Part shown: piece by piece, positions 55,661 to 64,000 of the stretch | Layout of the letters: each line of letters begins with the position of its first letter | How positions within the stretch are numbered: the first letter of the stretch is position 1 | NCBI RefSeq assembly: GCF_045679545.1 | Contig: NZ_CP166194.1 | Location: 2,852,001-2,916,000 of the forward strand | Direction: 5' to 3' | DNA from: Enterovibrio sp045679545 | GTDB taxonomy: Bacteria; Pseudomonadota; Gammaproteobacteria; Enterobacterales; Vibrionaceae | DNA: 64,000 bases | The notes under the pieces: model-generated | Databases searched by the model: none | The model's input: only the letters and a program-made list of their open reading frames with translations | Told to the model about the DNA's origin: nothing | Translations under genes and position numbers: made by a program

Positions 55661-55737
55661 TGGTGCGCGTGGGAGGATTCGAACCTCCGACCGCCTGGTT
55701 CGTAGCCAGGTACTCTATCCAGCTGAGCTACACGCGC
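55661..55737 (-). tRNA. tRNA-Arg (anticodon ACG), copy 1
   Basis: Same 77-base tRNA, sitting between the two tRNA-Ser genes, so the array reads Ser-Arg-Ser-Arg-Arg-Arg-Arg. Confidence 0.97.
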
Positions 55738-55816
55738 AATATTTCTCAATTTGAGAAATGGTTTTCTTTGCTAGAGAAAACGTGTTGATTGTCATTTCTA
55801 ACCACCAACAAAATAA

Positions 55817-55908
55817 TGGCGGTGAAGGAGGGATTCGAACCCTCGATACGGGATAAACCGTATACTCCCTTAGCAGGGGAGCGCCTTCAGCCTCTCGGCC
55901 ACCTCACC
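55817..55908 (-). tRNA. tRNA-Ser (anticodon GCT), copy 1
   Basis: 92-base class II tRNA with GCT anticodon, first in the array. A strong promoter lies directly upstream. Confidence 0.97.
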
Positions 55909-55923
55909 GTCTTGCGGAGGCAC

Positions 55924-55951
55924 ATATTACTTTGAGCCAGAAATATGTCAA
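55924..55951 (-). promoter_or_regulatory. Promoter of the tRNA array
   Basis: Minus strand perfect -35 TTGACA (55946-55951), 16 bases, TAATAT (55924-55929), followed by GTGCCTCCGC, a GC-rich start region as in stable-RNA promoters. The 16-base spacing equals that of all three rRNA promoters in the window. Confidence 0.88.
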
Positions 55952-56069
55952 ACACTTTATCTGGAAAAAGCTGCAATCACGGTGCGTTTGCACACTTCTC
56001 CGCCATTCGCACTAGCGAGTGGACACAAAAGCATCCATTTGCGTTTTAAATGAACAACCTGTCTTTAGC

Positions 56070-56098
56070 AAAAAGGCCGATGAAATAATCGGCCTTTT
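56070..56098 (-). terminator. Terminator of csrA
   Basis: Stem AAAAGGCCGAT/ATCGGCCTTTT with a 6-base loop and T run on the minus strand, 20 bases after the csrA stop. Confidence 0.92.
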
Positions 56099-56120
56099 GT
56101 AAAATACGACTGCGTAAAGC

Positions 56121-56318
56121 TTAGAAATTACCAGTGGTAGGCGTTGGATTGCCTTTTTCAGCCTGAATACGCATGTAGATCTCTTCACGGTGAACAGACA
56201 CTTCTTTAGGCGCGTTCACACCAATACGTACTTGGTTACCTTTAACACCCAGTACAGTTACCGTTACTTCATCACCAATCATCAGCGTTTCACCAACGCG
56301 ACGAGTCAAAATCAGCAT
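56121..56318 (-). CDS. csrA: Carbon storage regulator CsrA
   Basis: 65-residue RNA-binding regulator. The sequence MLILTRRVGETLMIGDEVTVTVLG includes the first RNA-contact strand (R6, R7), and the second contact element is VHREEIY with R44. It binds GGA motifs in 5' leaders; its own leader here has AAGGAGTAG at the ribosome-binding site, so autoregulation is plausible. It lies between alaS and the Ser/Arg tRNA array, as in E. coli. Confidence 0.98.
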   Translation of the reverse strand: MLILTRRVGETLMIGDEVTVTVLGVKGNQVRIGVNAPKEVSVHREEIYMRIQAEKGNPTPTTGNF

Positions 56319-56741
56319 TCTTCTACTCCTTGAGTAATTACAACTTTCTTCTTAGTTGAGTGTTTGGTCTTCTTACTGCACGAAGCAAACTCACGCGGCA
56401 GCTCAAGCTCCGAGATGGACAATCAACATCTTTCCTTCCTTGAGAGCATCCTTTACAGGCACCTGAAACAGCTATTCGGCGCCTTCACGGTTTTTCAATA
56501 TGGCTTATTTCTCTGGCCAACTCCAGTTTGCCAATGAGAATTTAGCGATCGAATCCAGACATTGTGACTCCTGTGCACAGAAGATCACCTTGTAAGATAC
56601 TGCACAGTAAAGAAAGTTCGTCTTCTCGGAAAAAATTCCGATGTATAAGACTTTATTTAAAAGCCTCATCCACTTTAAGGCGATGCACTATACAGAGTTC
56701 AAATAAAAGTGCAAAGAATAAACGCTACAAAGAATAGGGAC
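56319..56741. other. Intergenic region between alaS and csrA
   Basis: About 420 bases with no coding frame. It should contain the csrA promoters. In V. cholerae a lysC aspartokinase gene occupies this position by recall; no trace of it is visible here. Confidence 0.55.
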
Positions 56742-56768
56742 AAAAAAAGGCTTCCCTAGGAAGCCTTT
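56742..56768 (-). terminator. Terminator of alaS
   Basis: Stem AAAGGCTTCC/GGAAGCCTTT with a 3-base loop, T run on the minus strand, 31 bases after the alaS stop. Confidence 0.92.
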
Positions 56769-56799
56769 CTTTACACAGATTTTACAGTGCTTAAATACC

Positions 56800-59382
56800 C
56801 TATAGGCGCTCTGTCAGCCATGGTGTAACCGAGTCGAGCGCCGCAGGCAACGCTAATACGTCTGTACCGCCCGCTTGCGCCATATCTGGACGACCACCGC
56901 CTTTACCTCCGACTTGTTGAGCAACCATGTTGACCAACTCGCCCGCTTTCACTTTGCCAGTCAGATCTTTGGTCACACCAGCAATCAAACCAACTTTGTC
57001 GTCAGCAACGTTACCAAGGAATACAACACCACTGCCCATTTGGTTTTTCAAATCATCAACCATGGTACGCAGTGCTTTGTTGTCTGCACCATCTAGCTTG
57101 CAGATCAGTACCTTAATGCCGTTAATTTCTTGAACATTGTTGATTAAGCTTGCACTTTCTTGTGCCGCCAGTTTTTCTTTCAGCAGTTGGATCTCTTTTT
57201 CTAGTGCTTTCGCACGGCTTTGAGAGTCATTCACTTTTTGCGTGAATTCTTGCTGCTGACGATAGAACGCCTCTTCCGCGCCTTTGCCCGTCACCGCTTC
57301 AATACGACGAATACCTGCCGCAATGCCGCTTTCAGAGACAATTTTCAACATACCGATATCACCGGTACGATTGGCGTGAGTACCACCACACAGTTCGATT
57401 GAGAAATCGCCCATGCTCAGAACACGAACCTGCTCGTCATATTTCTCACCGAACAGCGCCATCGCACCTTTTGCTTTTGCTGACTCAATGTCCATCAATT
57501 CGGTGCTAACTTCATGGTTACGACGGATTTGCTCATTGACCATCGCTTCTACGGTGCGTAGCTCTTCTGGCTTCACCGCTTCAAGGTGTGAGAAGTCAAA
57601 ACGCAGGCCTTCAGCGCGAACCAGAGAGCCTTTCTGTTGAACATGCTCCCCAAGCACGATACGCAAGGCTTCGTGAAGCAGGTGAGTCGCTGAGTGGTTA
57701 AGTGCAATGGCCTGGCGGCGCTCAGCATTCACATGAGCTTCAACGCTGTCACCGACCGTCAACGTGCCGTCAACCAACTTACCGCGGTGACCAATTGCTG
57801 CGCCGTATTTCTGCGTATCAATCACTTCAAACTTGCCAGCATCTGTCATCAAGAAGCCGGCATCACCACATTGACCACCTGACTCGGCGTAGAATGGTGT
57901 TTGATCAAGCACAATCACAGCTTCATCAGCGTTTGCTAAGGTGTCGGTTGCTAAGCCATCAACAAAGATGTCGGTGATCAAACCGCGACCTTCCGTCTCG
58001 CCGTAACCGGTGAACACGGAGTCACTTTCTACTTTGATAACAGAGTTGTAGTCAGTGCCAAACTGGCCAGCCTCACGTGCACGTTTACGTTGTGCTTCCA
58101 TCGCAGCTTCAAAGCCTTCTTCATCGATGGTTAGATTGCGCTCACGCGCAACATCGTTTGTCAGATCAGCGGGGAAGCCGTAGGTATCATAAAGTTTGAA
58201 GACAGTTTCGCCATCAAGGATGTCGCCTTTCAAGCTCTCAAGTGCATCGTCCAAAATCGCCATGCCGCGATCCAGGGTGCGACCGAAGTTTTCTTCTTCA
58301 ATCTTCAACACTTTCTCAACCAGGGCTTGCTGTTTCTTCAACTCTTCGCCCGCAGTACCCATGATCTCAGCCAAAGGACCCACTAGTTTGTAGAAGAATG
58401 CGCCTTTCGCGCCTAGCTTGTTACCGTGACGAACAGCACGACGAATAATACGTCGCAACACATAGCCGCGACCTTCGTTTGACGGCATCACACCATCAAC
58501 GATCAAAAACGCACATGAACGTATATGGTCAGCCACAACGCGCAGAGATTGGTTAGACAAATCTTCGTAACCAATCACGTCAGCCGTTGATTTGATCAAC
58601 GTTTGGAAAATATCAATTTCATAGTTTGAATGAACGCCTTGCATGATTGCTGCGATACGCTCAATGCCCATACCCGTATCTACAGACGGTTTTGGCAATG
58701 GCTCCATCGTGCCATCGGCATGACGGTTAAACTGCATGAATACGTTGTTCCAGATCTCGATGAAACGGTCACCGTCTTCTTCTGGTGAGCCCGGAGGACC
58801 GCCCCAAATGTGATCACCGTGATCGTAGAAAATTTCGGTACATGGGCCACAAGGTCCGGTATCGCCCATTTGCCAGAAGTTGTCTGACTCAAACGCCTTA
58901 CCCCCTTCCTTGTCACCAATACGCACAATGCGATCCGCAGGAATGCCAATGTTCTCGTTCCACAAAGCGAATGCTTCATCGTCTGTTTCGTATATCGTCA
59001 CCATTAAGCGGTCTTTTGGCAGTTTCAAAACGTCAGTCAGAAACTCCCACGCATACGCAATAGCGTCTTCTTTGAAGTAGTCACCAAAGCTGAAGTTACC
59101 CAGCATTTCAAAGAAGGTGTGGTGACGGGCAGTGAAACCCACATTTTCCAGATCGTTATGCTTGCCACCCGCACGAACACAGCGCTGCGCTGATGTTGCA
59201 CGCGTATAGGCACGTTTTTCGGCGCCAAGGAAGCAATCTTTAAACTGGTTCATACCTGCGTTTGTAAACAACAGCGTTGGGTCGTTTGCAGGCACAAGCG
59301 ATGAGCTAGGCACAATGGTATGCCCTTTGCTTTCAAAGAATTGGAGAAACGCAGTGCGAACCTCGTCGGTGCTCATGTACAT
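56800..59382 (-). CDS. alaS: Alanine-tRNA ligase AlaS
   Basis: 860-residue class II synthetase. The catalytic domain (1-250) starts STDEVRTAFLQFFESKGH and includes MNQFKDCFLG and GPCGPCTEIFYD. The editing domain (about 550-700) has the zinc-binding NHSATHLLHEAL and CGGTHANRTG motifs. A C-terminal coiled coil and a C-Ala domain (GKGGGRPDMAQAGG) follow. I keep the ATG at 59382 because CAGGA lies 7-8 bases before it; the ATG two codons later is an alternative. Transcribed from its own promoter, followed by a terminator before csrA. Confidence 0.98.
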   Translation of the reverse strand: MYMSTDEVRTAFLQFFESKGHTIVPSSSLVPANDPTLLFTNAGMNQFKDCFLGAEKRAYTRATSAQRCVRAGGKHNDLENVGFTARHHTFFEMLGNFSFGDYFKEDAIAYAWEFLTDVLKLPKDRLMVTIYETDDEAFALWNENIGIPADRIVRIGDKEGGKAFESDNFWQMGDTGPCGPCTEIFYDHGDHIWGGPPGSPEEDGDRFIEIWNNVFMQFNRHADGTMEPLPKPSVDTGMGIERIAAIMQGVHSNYEIDIFQTLIKSTADVIGYEDLSNQSLRVVADHIRSCAFLIVDGVMPSNEGRGYVLRRIIRRAVRHGNKLGAKGAFFYKLVGPLAEIMGTAGEELKKQQALVEKVLKIEEENFGRTLDRGMAILDDALESLKGDILDGETVFKLYDTYGFPADLTNDVARERNLTIDEEGFEAAMEAQRKRAREAGQFGTDYNSVIKVESDSVFTGYGETEGRGLITDIFVDGLATDTLANADEAVIVLDQTPFYAESGGQCGDAGFLMTDAGKFEVIDTQKYGAAIGHRGKLVDGTLTVGDSVEAHVNAERRQAIALNHSATHLLHEALRIVLGEHVQQKGSLVRAEGLRFDFSHLEAVKPEELRTVEAMVNEQIRRNHEVSTELMDIESAKAKGAMALFGEKYDEQVRVLSMGDFSIELCGGTHANRTGDIGMLKIVSESGIAAGIRRIEAVTGKGAEEAFYRQQQEFTQKVNDSQSRAKALEKEIQLLKEKLAAQESASLINNVQEINGIKVLICKLDGADNKALRTMVDDLKNQMGSGVVFLGNVADDKVGLIAGVTKDLTGKVKAGELVNMVAQQVGGKGGGRPDMAQAGGTDVLALPAALDSVTPWLTERL

Positions 59383-59537
59383 TGGCTAATCCTGAAATTA
59401 GAGTTGTGGTAGTAACTAAATCGCCGTTAACAGCGAAATTACCAGAGTCAATTAGGGCTTATTGTAAACAACCTAACCAGTGGCGAAAAGAGGCAGAAAG
59501 AAGATAGCTCGCAGTGCGAGGCAAGAATGGCAAGGAT

Positions 59538-59963
59538 TTAGCTTTCTTTTGACAGTGCGTAGTTGATTTGATCGAAACTAAAACCGCGGCTTTGCAGGTA
59601 GCGCGTCCACTTAGCACGTTGCTTCAAATCAACCTCAGGCAAGACGCCGTCAAGATCAGCAAAGCGACGAGTCGCTAATTCTTTCGCTAACTCATACCAA
59701 TCATGCTGTTGATTTTCTTGCGCTGTTTCCAGCATAGGCGTGGTGATACCTTTGCGTTTGGCATCAAAGCAGATTCGCTGCCAGCCATGCCCTTTCGCCA
59801 CACCATGGCGTAACGTAGCTTCGGCAAATCGCTTGTCATCTAGCCAACCATGATAATGGCAATGCTCAATGGCAGTATCGATGTCTTCTGGTGGGCACTG
59901 TTTCTGCGCCAATTTTTGGCGAAGTTCCAGTTCAGAATGATCGCGGCGGGCTAGCATGCCCAC
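59538..59963 (-). CDS. recX: Regulatory protein RecX
   Basis: 141 residues from a GTG start at 59963. RecX binds and inhibits RecA filaments. Family motifs: MLARRDHSELELRQKL (about 3-18), HYHGWLDDKRFAEATLRHGVAKGHG (about 37-61) and TRYLQSRGFSFDQI near the C-terminus. Residues encoded just upstream of the GTG (LTLSARELAV) still look like RecX helix 1, so the true start may be the CTG at 59990, which overlaps the recA stop (CTGA), or the start may be non-canonical. It lies 23 bases behind recA and is probably expressed by read-through. Confidence 0.88.
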   Translation of the reverse strand: MGMLARRDHSELELRQKLAQKQCPPEDIDTAIEHCHYHGWLDDKRFAEATLRHGVAKGHGWQRICFDAKRKGITTPMLETAQENQQHDWYELAKELATRRFADLDGVLPEVDLKQRAKWTRYLQSRGFSFDQINYALSKES

Positions 59964-59986
59964 CGCTAATTCTCTCGCGCTTAAAG

Positions 59987-61033
59987 TCAGAACGCTTCGC
60001 CTTCTGGCTGTTTATCATCTTCTTTTTTTGCGCTTTCTTCTTTACCACCGCCCAACAACATATCGCGCAGTTTTTTGTCTAACTCTTGAGCAAGGTGTGG
60101 GTTCTCTTTCAGGTATTTACAAGAATTCGACTTACCTTGACCAATCTTGTCACCGTTATAGCTGTACCAAGCGCCAGCTTTCTCAACCAGCTTGTGCTTA
60201 ACGCCCAAGTCGATGAGTTCGCCATAAAGGTTGATACCTTCGCCGTACATGATTTGGAATTCAGCTTGTTTAAACGGTGCTGCAATCTTGTTCTTCACGA
60301 CTTTTACGCGGGTGTCGTTACCAACAATCTCGTCGCCTTCTTTGATAGAACCAATGCGGCGAATATCAAGACGAACAGATGCATAAAACTTCAGTGCGTT
60401 ACCACCAGTAGTGGTTTCTGGATTACCAAACATCACACCAATTTTCATACGGATTTGGTTGATGAAAATCATCAAGGTGTTGCTGTTCTTGATGTTGGCA
60501 GTCAGCTTACGCATAGCTTGAGAAAGCATACGCGCTTGCAGACCCATGTGAGAATCACCCATTTCGCCTTCGATTTCAGCTTTAGGTGTCAATGCAGCAA
60601 CGGAGTCAATGATGATAACGTCAACAGCGCCTGAGCGAGTCAATGCATCCGCAATTTCCAGCGCCTGCTCACCGGTATCTGGCTGTGAAACCAATAGGTT
60701 GTCGATATCAACACCTAACTTGCCCGCATAAACTGGGTCAAGTGCGTGTTCCGCATCGATAAACGCACAAGTCTTGCCAATTTTCTGCGCTTCCGCCACG
60801 ACTTGCAGCGTTAACGTTGTTTTACCTGAAGATTCAGGACCGTAGATTTCAACAATACGACCGAACGGCAAGCCACCCGCTCCCAGCGCGATATCCAGTG
60901 ACAATGACCCGGTTGATACGGTATCAATATCCATGGTGCGATCGTCGCCTAGACGCATGATCGATCCTTTACCAAATTGTTTCTCGATCTGGCCCAGGGC
61001 CGCGGCTAACGCCTTCTGTTTGTTGTCGTCCAT
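59987..61033 (-). CDS. recA: Recombinase RecA
   Basis: 348-residue RecA. Walker A GPESSGKTTL at 65-74, the L1 and L2 DNA-binding loops (AEIEGEMGDSHMGLQARMMSQ-like and FGNPETTTGGNALKF) and an acidic tail ending EGEAF. I start at the ATG at 61033 (MDDNKQKALAAALG), as in all RecA proteins; the longer frame to 61102 runs through the promoter. A LexA box overlaps the promoter upstream. recX follows. The gene is useful for placing the organism. Confidence 0.99.
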   Translation of the reverse strand: MDDNKQKALAAALGQIEKQFGKGSIMRLGDDRTMDIDTVSTGSLSLDIALGAGGLPFGRIVEIYGPESSGKTTLTLQVVAEAQKIGKTCAFIDAEHALDPVYAGKLGVDIDNLLVSQPDTGEQALEIADALTRSGAVDVIIIDSVAALTPKAEIEGEMGDSHMGLQARMLSQAMRKLTANIKNSNTLMIFINQIRMKIGVMFGNPETTTGGNALKFYASVRLDIRRIGSIKEGDEIVGNDTRVKVVKNKIAAPFKQAEFQIMYGEGINLYGELIDLGVKHKLVEKAGAWYSYNGDKIGQGKSNSCKYLKENPHLAQELDKKLRDMLLGGGKEESAKKEDDKQPEGEAF

Positions 61034-61088
61034 TTGATTCTCCAACGGAAGCAATATTCGTTCAGATAACTGTTCACTTATGGGGCTA

Positions 61089-61116
61089 AGTATACTGTCC
61101 ATTTATACAGTGTCTA
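61089..61116 (-). promoter_or_regulatory. recA promoter with LexA (SOS) box
   Basis: Minus strand -35 TAGACA (61111-61116), 16 bases, -10 TATACT (61089-61094). The LexA palindrome CACTGT-N8-ACAGTA (61093-61112) fills the spacer, the same design as in E. coli recA, so LexA binding blocks the promoter directly. Confidence 0.88.
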
Positions 61117-61156
61117 GCCCTGTGTAAACTTTTTCTTTGCTTTCGTGTCACGTCTC

Positions 61157-61645
61157 TTATTTTTCAGCTTCTAGGTAACTGAGCAAACGGCACAAACTGT
61201 GGGCGATGGTGTTACGACGAATATCGTAACGTGTACCATCAAACAAGCAGGTCTCTGTCACGACCCCTTTCTTGGTCGCCCAACCAAAGCACACCATGCC
61301 AACTGGTTTTTCATCGCTGCCTCCCGTTGGGCCTGCAATGCCTGTGACTGCCAAAGCAAAATCAGCGTTGGCCGCTTTAAGTGCGCCCTCTGCCATTTGT
61401 GCGGCAACTTCTTCACTCACTGCCCCATGAGCAATAAGCGTTTCGTTCGATACCCCAACCAAATCCGTCTTCGCTTCATTGCTATAAGTAACAAACGCGC
61501 GCTCAAACCATGCAGAACTACCTGCAATCTCTGTCAGCATATAAGCAATACCACCGCCGGTGCATGACTCAGCAGTGGTCACCGTCTGTTGGTTCTCTTT
61601 CAGCCGCTCACCAATTTGTGTTGCCAATTTCACTAACTGTTTCAT
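61157..61645 (-). CDS. pncC: Nicotinamide-nucleotide amidohydrolase PncC (CinA C-terminal domain)
   Basis: 162-residue stand-alone CinA-C domain that deamidates NMN to NaMN in the pyridine nucleotide cycle. Motifs: TTAESCTGGGIAYMLTEIAGSSAWFERAFVTYSNEAK (about 22-58), and ALAVTGIAGPTGGSDEKPVGMVCFGW (about 97-122). E. coli PncC (YgaD, 165) is likewise next to recA. It is divergent from mutS with about 127 bases between. Confidence 0.95.
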   Translation of the reverse strand: MKQLVKLATQIGERLKENQQTVTTAESCTGGGIAYMLTEIAGSSAWFERAFVTYSNEAKTDLVGVSNETLIAHGAVSEEVAAQMAEGALKAANADFALAVTGIAGPTGGSDEKPVGMVCFGWATKKGVVTETCLFDGTRYDIRRNTIAHSLCRLLSYLEAEK

Positions 61646-61772
61646 GCTTCCCTCTGACGGTCATATTTTTCATCATCTTCCAGTCATCGCGATATCGATA
61701 CTTTACCCTGTCACCGCGATTCACGTATCCTTGTTACCTTCTCTTTACCTTTGTAATTTTGCAGGCCAGAAC

Positions 61773-64000
61773 GTGACAGTACAAGCACTCGCTACTCACA
61801 CGCCAATGATGCAGCAATACCTTAGAATTAAGGCGCAGCATCCTGAAGAACTTCTTTTCTATCGTATGGGTGATTTCTACGAATTGTTCTTTGACGATGC
61901 CAAGCGAGCTTCGCAATTGCTCGATATATCACTGACCAAGCGCGGTGCCTCTGCTGGCGAACCAATCCCAATGGCTGGGGTTCCCTATCATTCTGTCGAA
62001 GGCTACCTCGCGCGTCTGGTTCAGCTCGGAGAATCTGCTGCAATTTGTGAGCAAATTGGCGACCCCGCCACTAGCAAAGGGCCAGTTGATCGCCAAGTAG
62101 TGCGAATTATCACACCAGGCACTGTTTCCGATGAAGCCTTACTCAGCGAACGTGTTGATAACCTAGTAGCCGCCATTTATGCCAACGGTGAGCGCTTTGG
62201 GTATGCCACTTTGGATATTACATCAGGGCGATTCCTGCTCAGTGAACCCGCAACAGAAGAAGAAATGCAGGCCGAACTTCAACGTACTCGACCAGCTGAA
62301 CTCCTCTACCCTGAAGATTTTGCCTTCCCTTCGCTGACCGCGATGAGCAAAGGCAGCCGTCGTCGCCCAATTTGGGAGTTCGATGTCGAAACGGCGAAGC
62401 AACAGCTAAACCAACAGTTTGGCACTCGTGATCTGATTGGTTTTGGCGTCGAAGGCTGCTCACTGGGTCTCGCTGCTGCGGGTTGCTTAATGCAATACGT
62501 GAAAGATACGCAGCGCACCGCATTGCCTCACATTCGCGCCTTGGTCAAAGAGAATAAAGATCATTCTGTCATTTTAGATGCAGCGACGCGTCGTAACCTT
62601 GAACTGACGCAAAATCTGTCAGGTGGCGTTGAAAATACCGTTGCATCTATATTGGACAAAACGACAACACCAATGGGAAGTCGCTTACTAAAACGCTGGT
62701 TACATCAGCCGATGCGTGATTTTTCAACCGTCAATGCACGCCTTGATGCCATCACCGCATTAAAAGATACGGGCATTTATGCTGACCTAGCCACAACGCT
62801 GCACCCCGTTGGCGATATGGAGCGTATTCTGGCACGTTTGGCACTACGTTCAGCACGCCCACGCGACATGGCAAGGCTTCGCGGCGCATTGCAGCAGTTG
62901 CCTGAAGTTGAGTCCCTGTTGGTGGAAGTAGAAAACAGTTCGATTGCACCGCTAAAAGCGGCATGTGAGCCAATGCCAGAACTCGTGCAATTGTTGGTAG
63001 ATGCCGTCGTTGAAGCGCCACCTGTTGTGATTCGTGATGGCGGCGTTATCGCCCCGGGATATAACGCAGAATTGGATGAATGGCGTGAACTGGCTGAGGG
63101 AGCCACGCGCTTTTTAGAAGAGCTTGAGCGACGTGAACGTGAACAACATAACATCGACACCCTCAAGGTTGGTTTTAATCAGGTTCATGGCTTCTTTATT
63201 CAGGTTAGCCGAGGTCAAAGCCACTTAGTCCCTCCGCACTATGTTCGCCGCCAAACGCTGAAGAATGCAGAGCGCTACATCATTCCTGAGCTTAAAGCCC
63301 ACGAAGACAAGGTACTAAACTCCAAATCAAAAGCCTTGGCGCTAGAAAAGAAACTTTGGGAAGAATTGTTCGACAAACTATTGCCGCATCTTGAAACCTT
63401 ACAGAAAGTTTCAGACTCATTGTCAACACTGGATGTCATGGCGAACCTTGCTGAGCGGGCAGAAACATTGAACTACTGCCGCCCTACTTTGAGCGAAGAA
63501 CGCGGGATTGACATCACAGGTGGTCGCCACCCTGTGGTTGAGCAAGTGCTGGATGCGCCGTTTATTGCAAACCCAACATCTTTGCGCCCCGAGCGCCGAA
63601 TGCTAATTATTACTGGCCCAAACATGGGTGGTAAGTCGACGTACATGCGCCAAACAGCACTGATTACCCTACTCGCGCACATTGGCTCCTACGTACCAGC
63701 AGAAGCCGTGACTCTTGGCCCTGTGGATCGTATCTTCACCCGTATTGGCGCATCGGACGATCTGGCCTCTGGTCGCTCAACGTTCATGGTTGAGATGACC
63801 GAAACGGCAAACATCCTTCACAACGCCACAGAAAATAGCTTGGTATTGATGGATGAGATCGGCCGCGGCACCAGCACCTATGATGGATTATCGCTGGCGT
63901 GGGCAAGTGCAGAGTGGCTGGCAGAAAAACTCAAAGCAATGACCTTATTTGCCACCCATTATTTCGAATTGACCGAACTTTCAGGTCAAATTGAAGGCTT
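61773..64000 (+). CDS. mutS: DNA mismatch repair protein MutS, N-terminal part
   Basis: Partial: open to the right window edge (about 742 codons of roughly 855). The mismatch-binding F35-Y-E37 motif is in YRMGDFYELFF. Walker A GPNMGGKST is near residue 613, and later VLMDEIGRGTSTYDG and FATHYFELTEL close the ATPase. I chose the GTG at 61773 (product MTVQALATHTPMMQQY); the ATG at 61807 region would remove conserved residues. The gene does not reach its stop within the window. Confidence 0.97.
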   Translation, partial: MTVQALATHTPMMQQYLRIKAQHPEELLFYRMGDFYELFFDDAKRASQLLDISLTKRGASAGEPIPMAGVPYHSVEGYLARLVQLGESAAICEQIGDPATSKGPVDRQVVRIITPGTVSDEALLSERVDNLVAAIYANGERFGYATLDITSGRFLLSEPATEEEMQAELQRTRPAELLYPEDFAFPSLTAMSKGSRRRPIWEFDVETAKQQLNQQFGTRDLIGFGVEGCSLGLAAAGCLMQYVKDTQRTALPHIRALVKENKDHSVILDAATRRNLELTQNLSGGVENTVASILDKTTTPMGSRLLKRWLHQPMRDFSTVNARLDAITALKDTGIYADLATTLHPVGDMERILARLALRSARPRDMARLRGALQQLPEVESLLVEVENSSIAPLKAACEPMPELVQLLVDAVVEAPPVVIRDGGVIAPGYNAELDEWRELAEGATRFLEELERREREQHNIDTLKVGFNQVHGFFIQVSRGQSHLVPPHYVRRQTLKNAERYIIPELKAHEDKVLNSKSKALALEKKLWEELFDKLLPHLETLQKVSDSLSTLDVMANLAERAETLNYCRPTLSEERGIDITGGRHPVVEQVLDAPFIANPTSLRPERRMLIITGPNMGGKSTYMRQTALITLLAHIGSYVPAEAVTLGPVDRIFTRIGASDDLASGRSTFMVEMTETANILHNATENSLVLMDEIGRGTSTYDGLSLAWASAEWLAEKLKAMTLFATHYFELTELSGQIEG

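Noticed and set aside
54948..55788. Plus-strand ORFs across the tRNA array (RGRIRTSDRLVRSQVLYPAELH and GFEPPT-type peptides)
   Set aside because: These are the well-known false ORFs produced by reading tRNA genes on the opposite strand; their repeats follow the tRNA repeats.

Overview
This 64 kb window is chromosomal DNA of a marine gamma-proteobacterium, almost certainly a member of the Vibrionaceae. The gene order mutS-pncC-recA-recX-alaS-csrA-tRNA(Ser/Arg)-oadGAB, then gshA ... yfjD-ypjD-ffh-rpsP-rimM-trmD-rplS, then aroF-tyrA/pheA-raiA-bamD-rluD-pgeF-clpB-rRNA operon-mepA-yfhL-trhP, rdgC, sbcCD and phoBR is recalled from Vibrio cholerae chromosome 1, and the proteins read like Vibrio/E. 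coli orthologues. The genus cannot be fixed from sequence alone; Grimontia, Enterovibrio, Photobacterium or Vibrio are all possible.

Layout, left to right. 1-6.3 kb: phoR (cut by the window edge), phoB with a Pho box, and the sbcD-sbcC nuclease pair, all on the minus strand. 6.4-11.5 kb: rdgC, a MepM-type murein endopeptidase, the tRNA hydroxylase trhP coupled to the ferredoxin yfhL, and the murein endopeptidase mepA. 11.7-18.1 kb: a complete rRNA operon on the minus strand (16S, tRNA-Ile, tRNA-Ala, 23S, 5S, tRNA-Asp) with three tandem promoters, two boxA elements, an unusual 23S-5S spacer and a decayed copy of the terminator/tRNA end. 18.2-28.7 kb: clpB, pgeF, rluD, bamD, raiA with a near-consensus CRP site, pheL-pheA with an attenuator, and the convergent tyrA-aroF operon with TyrR boxes. 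28.2-36.5 kb: small envelope proteins, yjjG, the rplS-trmD-rimM-rpsP operon, ffh, ypjD and yfjD.

36.7-44.4 kb is the accessory part: a GtsABCD-like carbohydrate ABC transporter with its own LacI-family regulator, a divergent DUF1479 protein with an iron/2-oxoglutarate-oxygenase-like His-x-Asp...His pattern, and a lysozyme-fold lipoprotein. The cluster lies between yfjD and gshA, where vibrios normally carry luxS; no luxS is present anywhere in the window. 44.5-54.5 kb: gshA, a large two-domain M16 peptidase lipoprotein, yqaA-yqaB, a quinone-oxidoreductase-like enzyme and the sodium-pumping oxaloacetate decarboxylase oadGAB. 54.9-64 kb: an array of five identical-looking tRNA-Arg(ACG) and two tRNA-Ser(GCT) genes, csrA, alaS, recX, recA with a LexA box, pncC and the 5' part of mutS.

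Most genes are housekeeping. The points most worth a second look are the luxS-position replacement by the sugar/DUF1479 cluster, the lacI/DUF1479 shared palindromic operator, the stem-loop between gtsA and gtsB, the CRP site at raiA, the odd 23S-5S spacer element, the decayed tRNA-end duplication, the recently amplified tRNA-Arg units and a short interspersed repeat family. I found no phage, IS element, CRISPR array or obvious defence island.
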